Assembly: GCA_947503555.1 (NCBI GenBank)
Contig: CANNEE010000013.1
Span: 79,535-143,534 of the forward strand
Direction: 5' to 3'
From: an uncultured Shewanella sp.
GTDB lineage: Bacteria; Pseudomonadota; Gammaproteobacteria; Enterobacterales; Shewanellaceae
Length of the DNA stretch: 64,000 nucleotides
The notes below the pieces were generated by a model. It did no database searches. It had not been told where the DNA came from and saw nothing but the letters and a program-made list of their open reading frames with translations. The first letter of the stretch is position 1, and every line of letters starts with the position of its first letter. Made by a program: the position numbers and the translations under genes. Of the stretch, positions 1-9,498 are shown piece after piece.

Positions 1-1232
1 CTGCCGAGTTGACGACAAATGTGAATGGAACTGAGTTCTCTAGCGTTCGCACTTGGATAGATTGCTGTACCGATGGCACTGTCATAGGTGGTTGGAGCGC
101 AGATAGTGATTGGAGCATGACAGTTGCAGCTACTGCTTTGACTGGGATTACTAGCTGGCAGGCAACCTCCAGCGGTGGGGATCCTGTGACGTTAGATGCC
201 ACCCTCAACAGACGGGTGAGGTTTGAGAATTGTCCTGATACCTTAACCAAGTCGATAGTCGCAGGTATGGTCGATGGTGTTTATAGCGATGACCCGACGT
301 CAGAATTTGATGCTGTAGTGTTGGTTAAGCCTGATGCACCTTATGAGTACAGTTGGACGATTAACTACTTTAATCCGAATATGATGGATATGTTAATTAC
401 AGACATTGCTCCTGCTGAGTGGATAGTGCTAGATGATCAAGGTGAACAGTGGCTGTCGTGTGGCGATATGGATGAGGTAGATAATCTTAAAGTATGGCGT
501 GGTGGTAAGCCTGGTAAGAAGTGTCATGCTGATACCAACTTTGAGTGGATGCCTGACAGCGCAGATGCCTTTGCTATGTTGCAGATTGATGTCGAAACCC
601 GTATGAGTCCAGGCCGAGGTCATAAGGAAGATGTTTACGCTCCAACATCCTGCGGTGCGCTTTATATCAACCATGGTGCTATGGGGTATGAGCTAGATGA
701 AGAAGGTATGCCACTATCTAATGAGCCATCTTTTACGTCTAATCAGCTCTGTCTCGCTGTCGTGGATAATGTGTCTGATGGTTATGGTATGTTAGCCGAT
801 AACGATGGTGATGGTATTGCCGACCATGCAGAAGCCTGTACCAATGAAGTACGAACCGATCCATGTATGGCGGATACCGATGGCGATACCATCTTTGATG
901 GTGAAGATAATTGCCCTCTTATTGCCAATGAAGATCAGCTAGATACTGACTCTGATGGCATGGGTGATATGTGTGATGACAATATCGATGGCGATGCATT
1001 TACTAATGATCTCGATAACTGTCCATTAATCGTTAATGATGACCAGTTAGATTTAGACAATGATGGTACAGGTGATGCCTGTGACAACGATATTGATGGC
1101 GATACTGTTTTAAACAATGACGATAATTGCCCATTGGATGCAAATTTAGATCAAATCGATGCAGATAATGATGGTTTCGGTGCTGCATGTGATCCCGATG
1201 ATACAGATCCATTTAATCCAATTGCTCCTTAA
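1..1232 (+). CDS. Thrombospondin type 3 repeat protein, 5' truncated
   Basis: The frame is open to the left edge (codons GCC GAG precede the TTG at 9), so the N-terminus and any signal peptide lie outside. About 409 residues are visible. The first 270 or so are rich in Trp, Cys and Asp and match no family I can name. From about residue 265 to the end there are Asp-rich calcium-binding repeats of thrombospondin type 3 kind (DxDGDGxxDxxDNCP, with paired Cys), about four copies. Such repeats bind calcium on exported or surface proteins of marine bacteria. The protein ends shortly after the last repeat with no visible sorting helix. A hairpin terminator follows at 1251. Repeat assignment is firm; function is unknown. 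Confidence 0.8.
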   Translation, partial: AELTTNVNGTEFSSVRTWIDCCTDGTVIGGWSADSDWSMTVAATALTGITSWQATSSGGDPVTLDATLNRRVRFENCPDTLTKSIVAGMVDGVYSDDPTSEFDAVVLVKPDAPYEYSWTINYFNPNMMDMLITDIAPAEWIVLDDQGEQWLSCGDMDEVDNLKVWRGGKPGKKCHADTNFEWMPDSADAFAMLQIDVETRMSPGRGHKEDVYAPTSCGALYINHGAMGYELDEEGMPLSNEPSFTSNQLCLAVVDNVSDGYGMLADNDGDGIADHAEACTNEVRTDPCMADTDGDTIFDGEDNCPLIANEDQLDTDSDGMGDMCDDNIDGDAFTNDLDNCPLIVNDDQLDLDNDGTGDACDNDIDGDTVLNNDDNCPLDANLDQIDADNDGFGAACDPDDTDPFNPIAP

Positions 1233-1250
1233 CCTTTAGCTGCCTGATAA

Positions 1251-1280
1251 ATGCCACTTCATTATGAAGTGGTATTTTTA
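1251..1280 (+). terminator. Intrinsic terminator after the TSP3-repeat gene
   Basis: ATGCCACTTC pairs with GAAGTGGTAT (one G-T wobble) across a five-base loop and is followed by TTTTA. It sits 18 bases after the stop codon. Confidence 0.75.
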
Positions 1281-1403
1281 TTGCTGCATCAACATCTTCT
1301 TGGCTGTTGTCACTCTTGAGAAATGACGATGCTAATGCCTGTGTAAATTCTAAATGACATTTTGGCTAATACTTTGGTCTGTGTTTGCTCGATTAATACT
1401 TGC

Positions 1404-1419
1404 TTTACGTTGGCGTAAA
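1404..1419. promoter_or_regulatory. LiuR-like operator upstream of the branched-chain degradation operon
   Basis: TTTACG-TTGG-CGTAAA is a perfect 6-4-6 palindrome about 85 bases before the thiolase start. MerR-family LiuR regulates liu and ivd branched-chain amino acid genes in Shewanella and binds a motif of this kind; the match is from memory of that motif. The binding itself is inference. I could not assign the -35/-10 pair with confidence. Confidence 0.6.
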
Positions 1420-1504
1420 CGTCAAAGTGGTATTTATTTGATCGATGTCACTAAGCTTTTGTCTGGTTTTGTGGCTCAGTGCACAAACATGGAGTTTCAT
1501 TTGT

Positions 1505-2689
1505 ATGTCTGCTCAAGAACAAGAAGTAGTAATCGTAGCCGCTAAACGCACCCCTATGGGAGGATTTCAGGGCTCACTGGCAGCCGTGCCATCCCCTAAG
1601 TTAGCTGCCACGGCGATTAAAGCCGTGATGAATGAAACCAAGTTACCCGGAGATGCCGTAGATGAAGTGCTGATGGGCTGTGTGTTACCAGCAGGCCTTG
1701 GTCAAGCGCCTGCTCGCCAAGCAACCCTAGGTGCAGAACTGCCTCTGTCAGTTGGGGCGACTACAGTCAATAAGGTCTGTGGCTCAGGAATGAAAACCGC
1801 CATGATGGCCCATGATCTGATCAAAGCTGGCAGCGCAGAAGTGGTAATTGCTGGTGGTATGGAAAGTATGAGTCAAGCGCCGTACCTATTAGATAAAGCG
1901 CGCGGCGGTATGCGTATGGGCCATGGCAAGGTGATGGATCATATGTTCCTCGATGGTTTGGAAGATGCTTATACAGGTGGTGCTATGGGCACCTTTGCGC
2001 AAAAGACAGCCGATGAGCATCAAATCACCCGTGAACAGATGGATAACTTTGCCTTAAGCTCACTGGAAAAAGCCAATAAGGCTATTGCATCGGGTGCGTT
2101 TAAAGATGAGATCGTCGATGTCACTATCTCAACTCGCAAAGGTGATATCACGGTTGATACCGACGAGCAGCCTGGCAATGCTCGTCCAGATAAAATTCCT
2201 GCGCTGCGTCCAGCTTTTGCCAAAGATGGCACCATCACAGCGGCCAATTCAAGTTCTATCTCAGACGGCGCTGCGGCATTAATGCTAATGACGCGAGCTA
2301 AGGCTCAGGCCTTAGGTTTACCTGTACTTGCTAGCATTAAGGGTCATAGCACCCATTCACAAGAACCTGCCATGTTTACCACAGCGCCAGTTGGCGCCGT
2401 ATCTAAGCTGCTTAGTAAAGTGGGCTGGGATAACTCCGATGTGGATCTATTTGAGATTAACGAAGCCTTTGCCATGGTGACCATGCTGGCGATATCAGAG
2501 CTTGGTCTAAATAGCGATAAAGTCAATGTTAATGGCGGTGCCTGCGCGCTTGGTCATCCAATTGGCTGCTCTGGTGCTCGCGTGCTAGTGACGCTTATTC
2601 ACGCGCTAAAAGCGCGGGGCTTAAAGCGTGGTGTGGCGACCTTATGTATCGGTGGTGGTGAAGCCACAGCCATGGCGATTGAAGTATAA
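1505..2689 (+). CDS. Acetyl-CoA C-acyltransferase (thiolase)
   Basis: Thiolase II family enzyme; in this operon it most likely cleaves 2-methylacetoacetyl-CoA to acetyl-CoA and propionyl-CoA at the end of isoleucine breakdown. The 394 residues show the acyl-accepting Cys92 (KVCGSG), His351 (GHPIG) and Cys381 (CIGGG), the complete catalytic set. The frame is open 20 codons further up (1445), but ATG 1505 has GGAG ten bases before it and gives the normal family length, so I chose it. First gene of a seven-gene, same-strand cluster (about 1505-9439). Called ivdA or atoB-like in Shewanella literature as I recall; symbol left blank because names vary. Confidence 0.95.
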   Translation: MSAQEQEVVIVAAKRTPMGGFQGSLAAVPSPKLAATAIKAVMNETKLPGDAVDEVLMGCVLPAGLGQAPARQATLGAELPLSVGATTVNKVCGSGMKTAMMAHDLIKAGSAEVVIAGGMESMSQAPYLLDKARGGMRMGHGKVMDHMFLDGLEDAYTGGAMGTFAQKTADEHQITREQMDNFALSSLEKANKAIASGAFKDEIVDVTISTRKGDITVDTDEQPGNARPDKIPALRPAFAKDGTITAANSSSISDGAAALMLMTRAKAQALGLPVLASIKGHSTHSQEPAMFTTAPVGAVSKLLSKVGWDNSDVDLFEINEAFAMVTMLAISELGLNSDKVNVNGGACALGHPIGCSGARVLVTLIHALKARGLKRGVATLCIGGGEATAMAIEV

Positions 2690-2821
2690 AAACTCTGTAG
2701 TAGCTATTTCAAGACTGGCTTATCGCTCAAGACTTAACCTAATCGATCGTGATAGGCCAGCTTAAATGAATTATCGCTAGCTTACTTAACAGCTGCTAGC
2801 TCAACCTCAAAGGGAAGTAAG

Positions 2822-4315
2822 ATGACGACTCAAGTAAAGCATTATATCGACGGTGAATTTGTCACAGGTAATGGTGATAACCTGATTTCTGTAACTAACC
2901 CTGCTAACAATGAAGTGATTGCAGTGGTGAATGCGGCAACTCAAGCCGAAGTTGAAACGGCGATTGCGAGTGCAAAGAAAGCCTTTGAGACCTGGAAAGA
3001 AGTGCCTGTTTCTGAACGTGCTCGCGTCATGTTACGTTACCAGCATCTATTGAAAGAGCACCATGATGAGATTGCCACCATACTGGCAAAAGAGACGGGC
3101 AAAACCTTTGAAGATGCCAAGGGTGATGTATGGCGTGGTATCGAAGTCGCTGAGCACGCATGTAATATTCCATCGCTGCTGATGGGGGAAACCGTAGAAA
3201 ATGTGGCTCGCTCAATCGATACCTATAGCTACACTCAGCCATTAGGTGTTTGTGCTGGTATTACTCCTTTTAACTTTCCTGCAATGATCCCACTATGGAT
3301 GTTCCCACTGGCTATCGCATGCGGTAATACCTTCATTCTAAAGCCATCTGAGCAAGATCCTATGACACCTCAGCGTCTTATTGAGCTATTCGAAGAAGCG
3401 GGTGCGCCTAAAGGCGTAGTGCAGATGGTTCACGGTGATAAGACGGCTGTGGATGTGATTCTGTCCCATGAAGATGTAAAGGCAATCTCATTCGTTGGCT
3501 CAGTTAACGTAGGCCAATATATCTATAAGACAGGGACAGATAATCTTAAGCGTGTACAAGCTTTTGCTGGTGCTAAAAACCATTGTGTCATCATGCCTGA
3601 TGCTAATAAGCAGCAAGTTATCAATAACCTAGTGGGTGCGTCTGTCGGTGCGGCGGGTCAGCGTTGTATGGCGATTTCTGTGGCTGTGTTTGTCGGCGCA
3701 GCGAAAGAGTGGATTCCTGAAATTAAAGAGGCGCTATCTAAGGTCAAGCCTGGACTTTGGGACGATGAGAATGCTGCCTATGGCCCTGTGATTAGCCCGC
3801 AGGCTAAAGAGCGTGTACTTAAGCTGATTGCGCAAGGTAAGGCTGAAGGTGCAGAGTGTCTGCTTGATGGTTCAGACTTTACCGTTGAAGGCTCAGAGTC
3901 TGGTAACTGGGTTGGCCCAACCCTGTTTGATAAGGTCACTACAGATATGAGCATCTATCAGGAAGAGATCTTTGGTCCTGTACTTTGCTGTATGGAGACA
4001 GATTCACTGGAAGACGCTATCGAACTGGTTAACAACAGCCCTTATGGTAACGGTACCTCCATCTTTACTGCTTCTGGCGCTGCGGCGCGCAAGTATCAGC
4101 ATCAAGTCGAAGTAGGTCAAGTCGGTATTAATGTGCCAATTCCTGTGCCACTGCCTTTCTTCTCATTCACTGGTTGGAAGGGAAGCTTCTATGGCGATCA
4201 GCATGCCTATGGTAAGCAGGCTGTGCGTTTCTATACCGAGACTAAAACGATTACGTCACGTTGGTTTGAGTCAGATATCGCCTCTGGTCCAAATATGACC
4301 ATAGCACTGAAATAA
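2822..4315 (+). CDS. mmsA: Methylmalonate-semialdehyde dehydrogenase (CoA-acylating)
   Basis: Oxidises methylmalonate semialdehyde to propionyl-CoA with NAD+ and CoA, the last step of valine degradation, in the cytoplasm. At 497 residues it is full length for MMSDH. Visible are the ALDH Asn151 (TPFNFP), the nucleophilic Cys282 (GAAGQRCM) and the FAGAKNH segment that replaces the usual general-base glutamate region, typical of CoA-acylating MMSDH. AGGGAAG lies just before the ATG. It is 132 bases after the thiolase gene, with a hairpin downstream before the next gene. Confidence 0.96.
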   Translation: MTTQVKHYIDGEFVTGNGDNLISVTNPANNEVIAVVNAATQAEVETAIASAKKAFETWKEVPVSERARVMLRYQHLLKEHHDEIATILAKETGKTFEDAKGDVWRGIEVAEHACNIPSLLMGETVENVARSIDTYSYTQPLGVCAGITPFNFPAMIPLWMFPLAIACGNTFILKPSEQDPMTPQRLIELFEEAGAPKGVVQMVHGDKTAVDVILSHEDVKAISFVGSVNVGQYIYKTGTDNLKRVQAFAGAKNHCVIMPDANKQQVINNLVGASVGAAGQRCMAISVAVFVGAAKEWIPEIKEALSKVKPGLWDDENAAYGPVISPQAKERVLKLIAQGKAEGAECLLDGSDFTVEGSESGNWVGPTLFDKVTTDMSIYQEEIFGPVLCCMETDSLEDAIELVNNSPYGNGTSIFTASGAAARKYQHQVEVGQVGINVPIPVPLPFFSFTGWKGSFYGDQHAYGKQAVRFYTETKTITSRWFESDIASGPNMTIALK

Positions 4316-4330
4316 ACCATGTTTTATCAA

Positions 4331-4358
4331 AGACCCTGAGCCTTCAGGGTCTCTTTGT
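4331..4358 (+). terminator. Hairpin between mmsA and the acyl-CoA dehydrogenase gene
   Basis: AGACCCTGA pairs perfectly with TCAGGGTCT over a four-base loop; the following bases are CTTTGTT, a weak U tract. It lies inside the operon, so it may terminate part of the transcription or protect the mmsA 3' end. Confidence 0.6.
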
Positions 4359-4494
4359 TAGTGGCTCAATAATGAGCCCATATCGATTAATTATTTGCAT
4401 CGCTTAATCGCTAGCTGAGCCAATTATGCTCAATCACTATCAATTAAGCATGGCCAAATAGAGAAATGACCCAAGAGTCATAGGAGTCATCAAG

Positions 4495-5652
4495 ATGGAT
4501 TTCAATTTAAATGAAGATCAGCGTCAGTTTGCCGATCTTGCTACCCAATTTGCAGCAGAAGAGCTAGCTCCCTTTGCGGCTAAATGGGATGAGGAACACC
4601 ACTTTCCTAAGGATGTGATTCAAAAGGCGGGTGAACTAGGTTTTTGCTCACTGTACTCTCCCGAGTCTGAAGGCGGTATGGGGCTATCTCGTTTGGATGC
4701 CTCTATCATTTTTGAAGCCCTGTCTAAGGGCTGTACTGCTACCACCGCCATGCTGACAATTCATAATATGGCAACTTGGATGGTCACTAGCTTTGGCTCT
4801 GAAGGCTTTAGAGCTAAATGGTCTGAAGGCCTGACAACAGGTGAGAAGCTAGCCTCTTACTGCTTAACTGAGCCAGGTGCTGGTAGTGATGCTGCATCAC
4901 TGCAAACTAAGGCTGTACGCGACGGTGATGAGTATGTGATCTCAGGTAGCAAGATGTTTATCTCGGGTGCTGGTGCAACTGAGTTGTTGGTGGTGATGTG
5001 TCGTACCGGTGAAGCTGGGCCTAAGGGCATTTCAGCGATTGCTATCCCTGCCGATGCTGCTGGCATTAGCTATGGTAAAGCTGAAGATAAGATGGGCTGG
5101 AATGCTCAACCCACACGCCTTGTGACCTTTGAAGAGGTACGAGTACCTGCTGAAAATCTTCTGGGGGAAGAAGGCCAAGGCTTTACTTTTGCTATGAAAG
5201 GCTTAGATGGCGGACGTATCAATATCGCGACTTGTTCTGTCGGCACCGCGCAAGCTGCCCTTGAGCGCGCCACTGAGTATATGAATGAGCGTAAGCAGTT
5301 TGGTAAGCCTTTAGCGGCTTTTCAAGCACTACAGTTTAAGTTAGCCGATATGGCAACAGAGTTGGTTGCAGCGAGACAGATGGTGAGATTGGCGGCCTTT
5401 AAACTTGATATTGGCGACCCAGAAGCGACAGCTTACTGCGCCATGGCCAAGCGCTTTGCTACCGATATCGGCTTTCAGGTGTGTGATGCGGCGCTGCAAA
5501 TTCATGGTGGTTATGGCTATATCCGTGAATATCCATTAGAGCGTCATTTTAGGGATGTACGCGTGCATCAAATTCTAGAAGGCACCAATGAGATCATGCG
5601 TTTGATTATCGCCCGCCGTCTACTCGATGAAGCCGCAGGCGAGATCCTGTAA
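4495..5652 (+). CDS. Acyl-CoA dehydrogenase, probably isobutyryl-/2-methylbutyryl-CoA dehydrogenase
   Basis: FAD-dependent alpha,beta-dehydrogenation of short branched acyl-CoA, passing electrons to ETF. The 385 residues cover the full acyl-CoA dehydrogenase fold: N-terminal helical domain, the flavin-contact signature YCLTEPGAGSDAASL (about 122-136), and the C-terminal EGTNEIMR with the catalytic-base Glu at 362. The position among valine/isoleucine genes points to branched rather than straight short chains; this is inference. GGAG lies nine bases before the ATG. A 64-base gap with a tandem repeat separates it from the hydratase. Confidence 0.93.
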   Translation: MDFNLNEDQRQFADLATQFAAEELAPFAAKWDEEHHFPKDVIQKAGELGFCSLYSPESEGGMGLSRLDASIIFEALSKGCTATTAMLTIHNMATWMVTSFGSEGFRAKWSEGLTTGEKLASYCLTEPGAGSDAASLQTKAVRDGDEYVISGSKMFISGAGATELLVVMCRTGEAGPKGISAIAIPADAAGISYGKAEDKMGWNAQPTRLVTFEEVRVPAENLLGEEGQGFTFAMKGLDGGRINIATCSVGTAQAALERATEYMNERKQFGKPLAAFQALQFKLADMATELVAARQMVRLAAFKLDIGDPEATAYCAMAKRFATDIGFQVCDAALQIHGGYGYIREYPLERHFRDVRVHQILEGTNEIMRLIIARRLLDEAAGEIL

Positions 5653-5670
5653 TAGGTCGAGCGACTCAAA

Positions 5671-5697
5671 ACTCAGAGCTTAGCACTCAGAGCTTAG
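5671..5697 (+). repeat. Tandem 14-bp direct repeat in an intergenic gap
   Basis: ACTCAGAGCTTAG occurs at 5671-5683 and again at 5685-5697, separated by one base, with degenerate flanking copies (GACTCAAA before, ATTTAGAA after). It fills most of the gap between the dehydrogenase stop and the hydratase ribosome site. Confidence 0.8.
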
Positions 5698-5716
5698 AAT
5701 TTAGAATAAGGAAATA

Positions 5717-6493
5717 ATGATGACAGCCATAATTGAGCGTATTGAAGGTCATACTGCTATCTTGACCATGAATAATCCGCCAGCGAATACTTGGACAGAA
5801 GCAAGTTTAAAAGAGCTTAAGCATAAAGTTGAAGCTCTAAACGATAACAAAGAGATCTACGCCTTAGTGATTACAGGAGAGGGCGAGAAATTCTTCTCTG
5901 CTGGTGCCGATCTCAAGCTTTTCGCCGACGGTGATAAAGGCACTGCAGCGACTATGGCCAAGGTATTTGGTGAAGCTTTTGAAACCCTAAGCCGTTTTCG
6001 CGGTGTCTCTATCGCTGCTATCAATGGATACGCCATGGGCGGCGGACTAGAAGTGGCGCTTGCCTGTGATATTCGTATCTGTGAAGAGCAGGCGCAGATG
6101 GCATTGCCAGAAGCAACTGTTGGCCTATTGCCATGTGCTGGTGGTACTCAAAATCTGACAGCCTTGGTGGGCGAAGGCTGGGCTAAGCGTATGATCCTCT
6201 GTGGTGAGCGTATCGATGCACTAAAAGCTGAGCGCATAGGCTTAGTTGAAGAAATCGTTGCTAAAGGCGAGGCATTATCGGCAGCTGTTGAGTTAGCCGC
6301 TAAAGTTGCCAAACAAAGCCCTAGTGCCGTTGCCGTATGTAAACGTTTGGTACAGGCTGGACGCACTATGCCAAGAGAGACGGCATTGCCACTAGAGCGC
6401 GAGCTATTCGTTGGCTTATTTGATACCCAAGATCAAGCTGAAGGGGTGAATGCCTTCTTAGAAAAGCGCGCGCCCGTTTGGAAAAACGCTTAA
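5717..6493 (+). CDS. Enoyl-CoA hydratase
   Basis: Crotonase-fold enzyme that hydrates methacrylyl-CoA or tiglyl-CoA between the dehydrogenase and later steps. The 258 residues show the oxyanion-hole segment AMGGGLEVA and both catalytic glutamates, Glu112 and Glu132 (ALPEATVG). Two ATGs are adjacent (5717 and 5720). The AGGAA site at 5707 is better spaced for 5720, so the true protein may be one residue shorter. Same strand and order as the rest of the operon. Confidence 0.94.
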   Translation: MMTAIIERIEGHTAILTMNNPPANTWTEASLKELKHKVEALNDNKEIYALVITGEGEKFFSAGADLKLFADGDKGTAATMAKVFGEAFETLSRFRGVSIAAINGYAMGGGLEVALACDIRICEEQAQMALPEATVGLLPCAGGTQNLTALVGEGWAKRMILCGERIDALKAERIGLVEEIVAKGEALSAAVELAAKVAKQSPSAVAVCKRLVQAGRTMPRETALPLERELFVGLFDTQDQAEGVNAFLEKRAPVWKNA

Positions 6494-6549
6494 CTTTTAC
6501 TGTAGATAAAGCCGCTATGCATGAGACTTGCGGCCTTTAGGGAAATCCG

Positions 6550-7701
6550 ATGGAAAATAAAAGTCAAAGTGTGGTGTTTCAAGTATTAGGCACTGCGTCG
6601 GGTAAGGCAATTGGCATTGCGACACTCAATATTGAAAAGGCGTTAAACGCCTTGAATATGGAGATGGTCGAGCTACTGATGGCTCAACTTAAGACTTGGC
6701 AGCAGGATGACAATATCGCTTGTGTCATGTTAGATGGCAGCGGCGATAAGGCATTCTGCGCTGGGGGCGATGTCCGTGCGCTTCATAGTTCTGCAAGCCT
6801 CTCTCCCGGCGAGATACCGCAAATGGCGAGTGAATTCTTCGAGAAAGAATATCGTCTAGATTACCTTTTACACACTTATGGCAAGCCGGTTCTGGTTTGG
6901 GGAGACGGTATCGTCATGGGTGGCGGTCTCGGCTTGATGGCCGGCGCGAGTCACAGAGTGGTGACTCAGACCAGTCGTATCGCTATGCCTGAGGTGACGA
7001 TAGGTCTGTATCCCGATGTCGGGGGAAGTTACTTCCTTAATCGTATGCCGGGTAAAACCGGGCTGTTTTTAGGTATGACAGCCTATAACCTTAATGCTGC
7101 CGATGCGCTGTATGTTGGCCTAGGTAATCACTACGTCGATAGCGGTGATAAGGAGCCCTTGCTCAATGCGATGGCTGAGCTCCCTTGGTCAAGTGATGAG
7201 GCGCAAAATAAGCTGGTACTGACAACGTTACTCAACAACATAGGTGTTGATGCTGACAAGCTAGTAAGCGATAGCCCCCTTAAGCAAAATCAAGAATTGA
7301 TTGATGAGCTGATGACTGGGGATACTCAAACCATACTTGCCAATATGCAGTCGATAACAGATGAGCAGTTAGAGGCTCATTCATGGCTCGGTCGAGCCCG
7401 TAAAACCATGCTTGCTGGTAGCCCAATTAGCTGGCAATTGGTTTATGAACAATCTTTGTTGGGAACCGAACTTTCTCTTGCTCAAGTGTTTTATAAAGAG
7501 CTAGGAATGAGCGTACTTTGCTGCGCAATAGGTGATTTTAGAGAAGGTGTGCGCGCCCTGTTGCTAGACAAAGACAGACAGCCCAAATGGTTAGCCCCTA
7601 ACTTGGAAGAGCTATCTACGGGCGTAAATGAAGACTTAGTTGAGCGTATTTTAACTTCGCCTTGGAGTGAAGCTGAGCATCCGCTAAGGGATCTAATCTA
7701 G
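6550..7701 (+). CDS. 3-Hydroxyisobutyryl-CoA hydrolase
   Basis: Crotonase-superfamily thioesterase that releases 3-hydroxyisobutyrate from its CoA ester, the committed valine-specific step. The 383-residue length and the segments FCAGGDVRALH (69-79), VMGGGLGLM (122-130), MPEVTIGLYPDVGGS with Glu148 and Asp156 distinguish it from ordinary hydratases, which are about 260 residues. It follows the hydratase by 56 bases and precedes mmsB, the enzyme that uses its product. Confidence 0.94.
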   Translation: MENKSQSVVFQVLGTASGKAIGIATLNIEKALNALNMEMVELLMAQLKTWQQDDNIACVMLDGSGDKAFCAGGDVRALHSSASLSPGEIPQMASEFFEKEYRLDYLLHTYGKPVLVWGDGIVMGGGLGLMAGASHRVVTQTSRIAMPEVTIGLYPDVGGSYFLNRMPGKTGLFLGMTAYNLNAADALYVGLGNHYVDSGDKEPLLNAMAELPWSSDEAQNKLVLTTLLNNIGVDADKLVSDSPLKQNQELIDELMTGDTQTILANMQSITDEQLEAHSWLGRARKTMLAGSPISWQLVYEQSLLGTELSLAQVFYKELGMSVLCCAIGDFREGVRALLLDKDRQPKWLAPNLEELSTGVNEDLVERILTSPWSEAEHPLRDLI

Positions 7702-7776
7702 CACTGACTAAAGATATCGAACGACCTAAAGCTGCTCTTTTGAGTGAGCATCTTTATTGATATGGAGATAAGGAAT

Positions 7777-8676
7777 ATGACAACCGCAGCATTTATTGGT
7801 TTAGGTAATATGGGTGGTCCTATGGCGGCAAACCTGCTTAAAGCGGGTTTTACCGTTAAGGTGTTTGATCTCGTGCCTGAGGCGATGCAAGCCTTGGCTC
7901 AACAAGGCGCATTAACCGCCAGCAGTGCCTGCGGCGCAGCAGCGGGCGCAGATATAGTGATAACCATGTTGCCAGCAGGAAAGCATGTTCGCAGCTTGTA
8001 TATGGGCAGTGATGAGCAACAAGGAATCATTGATGTGGTACAAGCGAATACCTTGCTAATCGATTGTTCGACTATCGATGCGCAAAGTGCTCGCGCGGTG
8101 GCCAGTGCGGCCGCTGAGAAGGGGCTTGAATTTATCGACGCGCCTGTGTCGGGTGGTACAGCTGGCGCCGCAGCGGGTACCTTGACTTTCATCTGTGGTG
8201 GCAGTGATGGCGCATTTGATAGAGCATCACAAGCGCTTAATGCAATGGGAGCGAATATTTTCCATGCAGGCGAAGCGGGCGCGGGTCAGGTGGCAAAGAT
8301 CTGCAATAATATGCTGCTTTCGGTGTTAATGATTGGCACCTCTGAAGCGCTGCAGATGGGACTCGATAATGGTTTAGATCCTAAAGTGCTTTCGGATATC
8401 ATGAAAGTCAGTAGTGGTGGTAATTGGACGCTAGATAAATATAATCCTTGTCCAGGTGTGATGGAATCGGTTCCTTCTTCTAATGATTATCAAGGTGGCT
8501 TTATGGTTGACTTGATGGTGAAGGACTTAGGGCTATCACAGGAAGCGGCTTTAGCTTCTAACTCAAGCACTCCAATGGGCGCATTAGCCCGTAGTTTATA
8601 TGTCAATCATGGGCGCCAAGGCAATGGCCGACGTGATTTTTCCAGTATTTTTGAACAGTTTAATAAAAAAGGGTAA
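7777..8676 (+). CDS. mmsB: 3-Hydroxyisobutyrate dehydrogenase
   Basis: NAD-dependent oxidation of 3-hydroxyisobutyrate to methylmalonate semialdehyde, the substrate of MmsA. The 299 residues begin with the Rossmann motif GLGNMG (8-13), continue with DAPVSGGTAGA (121-131) and carry Lys174 and Asn178 in GQVAKICNN, the catalytic region of beta-hydroxyacid dehydrogenases. A GTG in frame at 7744 would add 11 residues, but ATG 7777 with AAGG before it places the Rossmann motif normally. Ends four bases before the next gene. Confidence 0.95.
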   Translation: MTTAAFIGLGNMGGPMAANLLKAGFTVKVFDLVPEAMQALAQQGALTASSACGAAAGADIVITMLPAGKHVRSLYMGSDEQQGIIDVVQANTLLIDCSTIDAQSARAVASAAAEKGLEFIDAPVSGGTAGAAAGTLTFICGGSDGAFDRASQALNAMGANIFHAGEAGAGQVAKICNNMLLSVLMIGTSEALQMGLDNGLDPKVLSDIMKVSSGGNWTLDKYNPCPGVMESVPSSNDYQGGFMVDLMVKDLGLSQEAALASNSSTPMGALARSLYVNHGRQGNGRRDFSSIFEQFNKKG

Positions 8677-8680
8677 TTCG

Positions 8681-9439
8681 ATGGATGTAAAAGATAAGGT
8701 TGTTGTCATTACCGGTGGTGCTGGTGGCTTGGGATATGCGATGGCAAGCACACTGGCCGAGGCCGGAGCGAAATTGGCGCTTATCGATGTCGATCAACAG
8801 AAGCTGGAAAAAGCCTGCGTCGAACTGGCTGTGCATACCGAAGTGCAGGGCTATGCAGTAAATATCACGGATGAAGAAGATGTGTTCGCCACTTTTAATT
8901 TTATCCTTGAAGACTTTGGTCAAGTTAACGTACTGGTTAACAATGCTGGCATATTGCGTGATGGTATGTTGCTTAAGGCTAAAGAAGGTCAAGTATATGA
9001 GCGTATGTCCCTCGACCAGTTCCAGTCGGTTATCGATGTTAACCTAACAGGAAGCTTCCTGTGTGGTCGAGAAGCGGCAGCGGCTATGATCCAATCGGGT
9101 CAGGAAGGGGTGATTATCAATATCTCTAGCTTAGCCAAAGCTGGCAATATGGGCCAGTCTAATTATGCTGCGTCAAAGGCAGGGGTTGCCGCTATGTCTG
9201 TGGGCTGGGCTAAGGAGCTTGCGCGTTACAATATCCGTAGTGCTGCCATAGCACCGGGTGTGATTGAAACTGAAATGACGGCGGCGATGAAGCCTGAGGC
9301 GATGGAGCGTATGACTAAGATGATCCCTGCAGGGCGATTAGGTCAAGCTCAAGAGATTGCCTCTACTGTAAAATTCATTATCGAAAATGATTATGTGAAC
9401 GGTCGTATCTTTGAGATTGATGGCGGCATTCGCATCTAG
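8681..9439 (+). CDS. Short-chain dehydrogenase, probably 2-methyl-3-hydroxyacyl-CoA dehydrogenase
   Basis: Classical SDR of 252 residues with TGGAGGLG (11-18), NNAG (87-90), Ser149/150, Tyr162 and Lys166. The operon position suggests oxidation of 2-methyl-3-hydroxybutyryl-CoA in isoleucine degradation, whose product feeds the thiolase at the head of the operon. The substrate is inferred from context. The frame is open further up, inside mmsB, but ATG 8681 has GGG eight bases upstream and starts the Rossmann fold correctly. A strong terminator follows. Confidence 0.9.
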   Translation: MDVKDKVVVITGGAGGLGYAMASTLAEAGAKLALIDVDQQKLEKACVELAVHTEVQGYAVNITDEEDVFATFNFILEDFGQVNVLVNNAGILRDGMLLKAKEGQVYERMSLDQFQSVIDVNLTGSFLCGREAAAAMIQSGQEGVIINISSLAKAGNMGQSNYAASKAGVAAMSVGWAKELARYNIRSAAIAPGVIETEMTAAMKPEAMERMTKMIPAGRLGQAQEIASTVKFIIENDYVNGRIFEIDGGIRI

Positions 9440-9460
9440 TCAAGAGCAAGAGCACCAAAT

Positions 9461-9498
9461 AAAAAACAGAAACCTACTGATATGGTTTCTGTTTTTTT
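9461..9498. terminator. Strong terminator ending the degradation operon
   Basis: A long stem, AAAAAACAGAAACC pairing with GGTTTCTGTTTTTT, with a nine-base loop. A- and T-runs on both sides would let it work on either strand. Confidence 0.9.

Noticed and set aside
1354-1545. 63-codon frame ahead of the thiolase gene
   Set aside because: It overlaps the LiuR-like site and the thiolase start, lacks a ribosome site and shows no recognisable features.
5717-7701. Duplicate enoyl-CoA hydratase genes from gene duplication in place
   Set aside because: The two crotonase-fold proteins differ in length (258 and 383) and in catalytic residues and serve different pathway steps.
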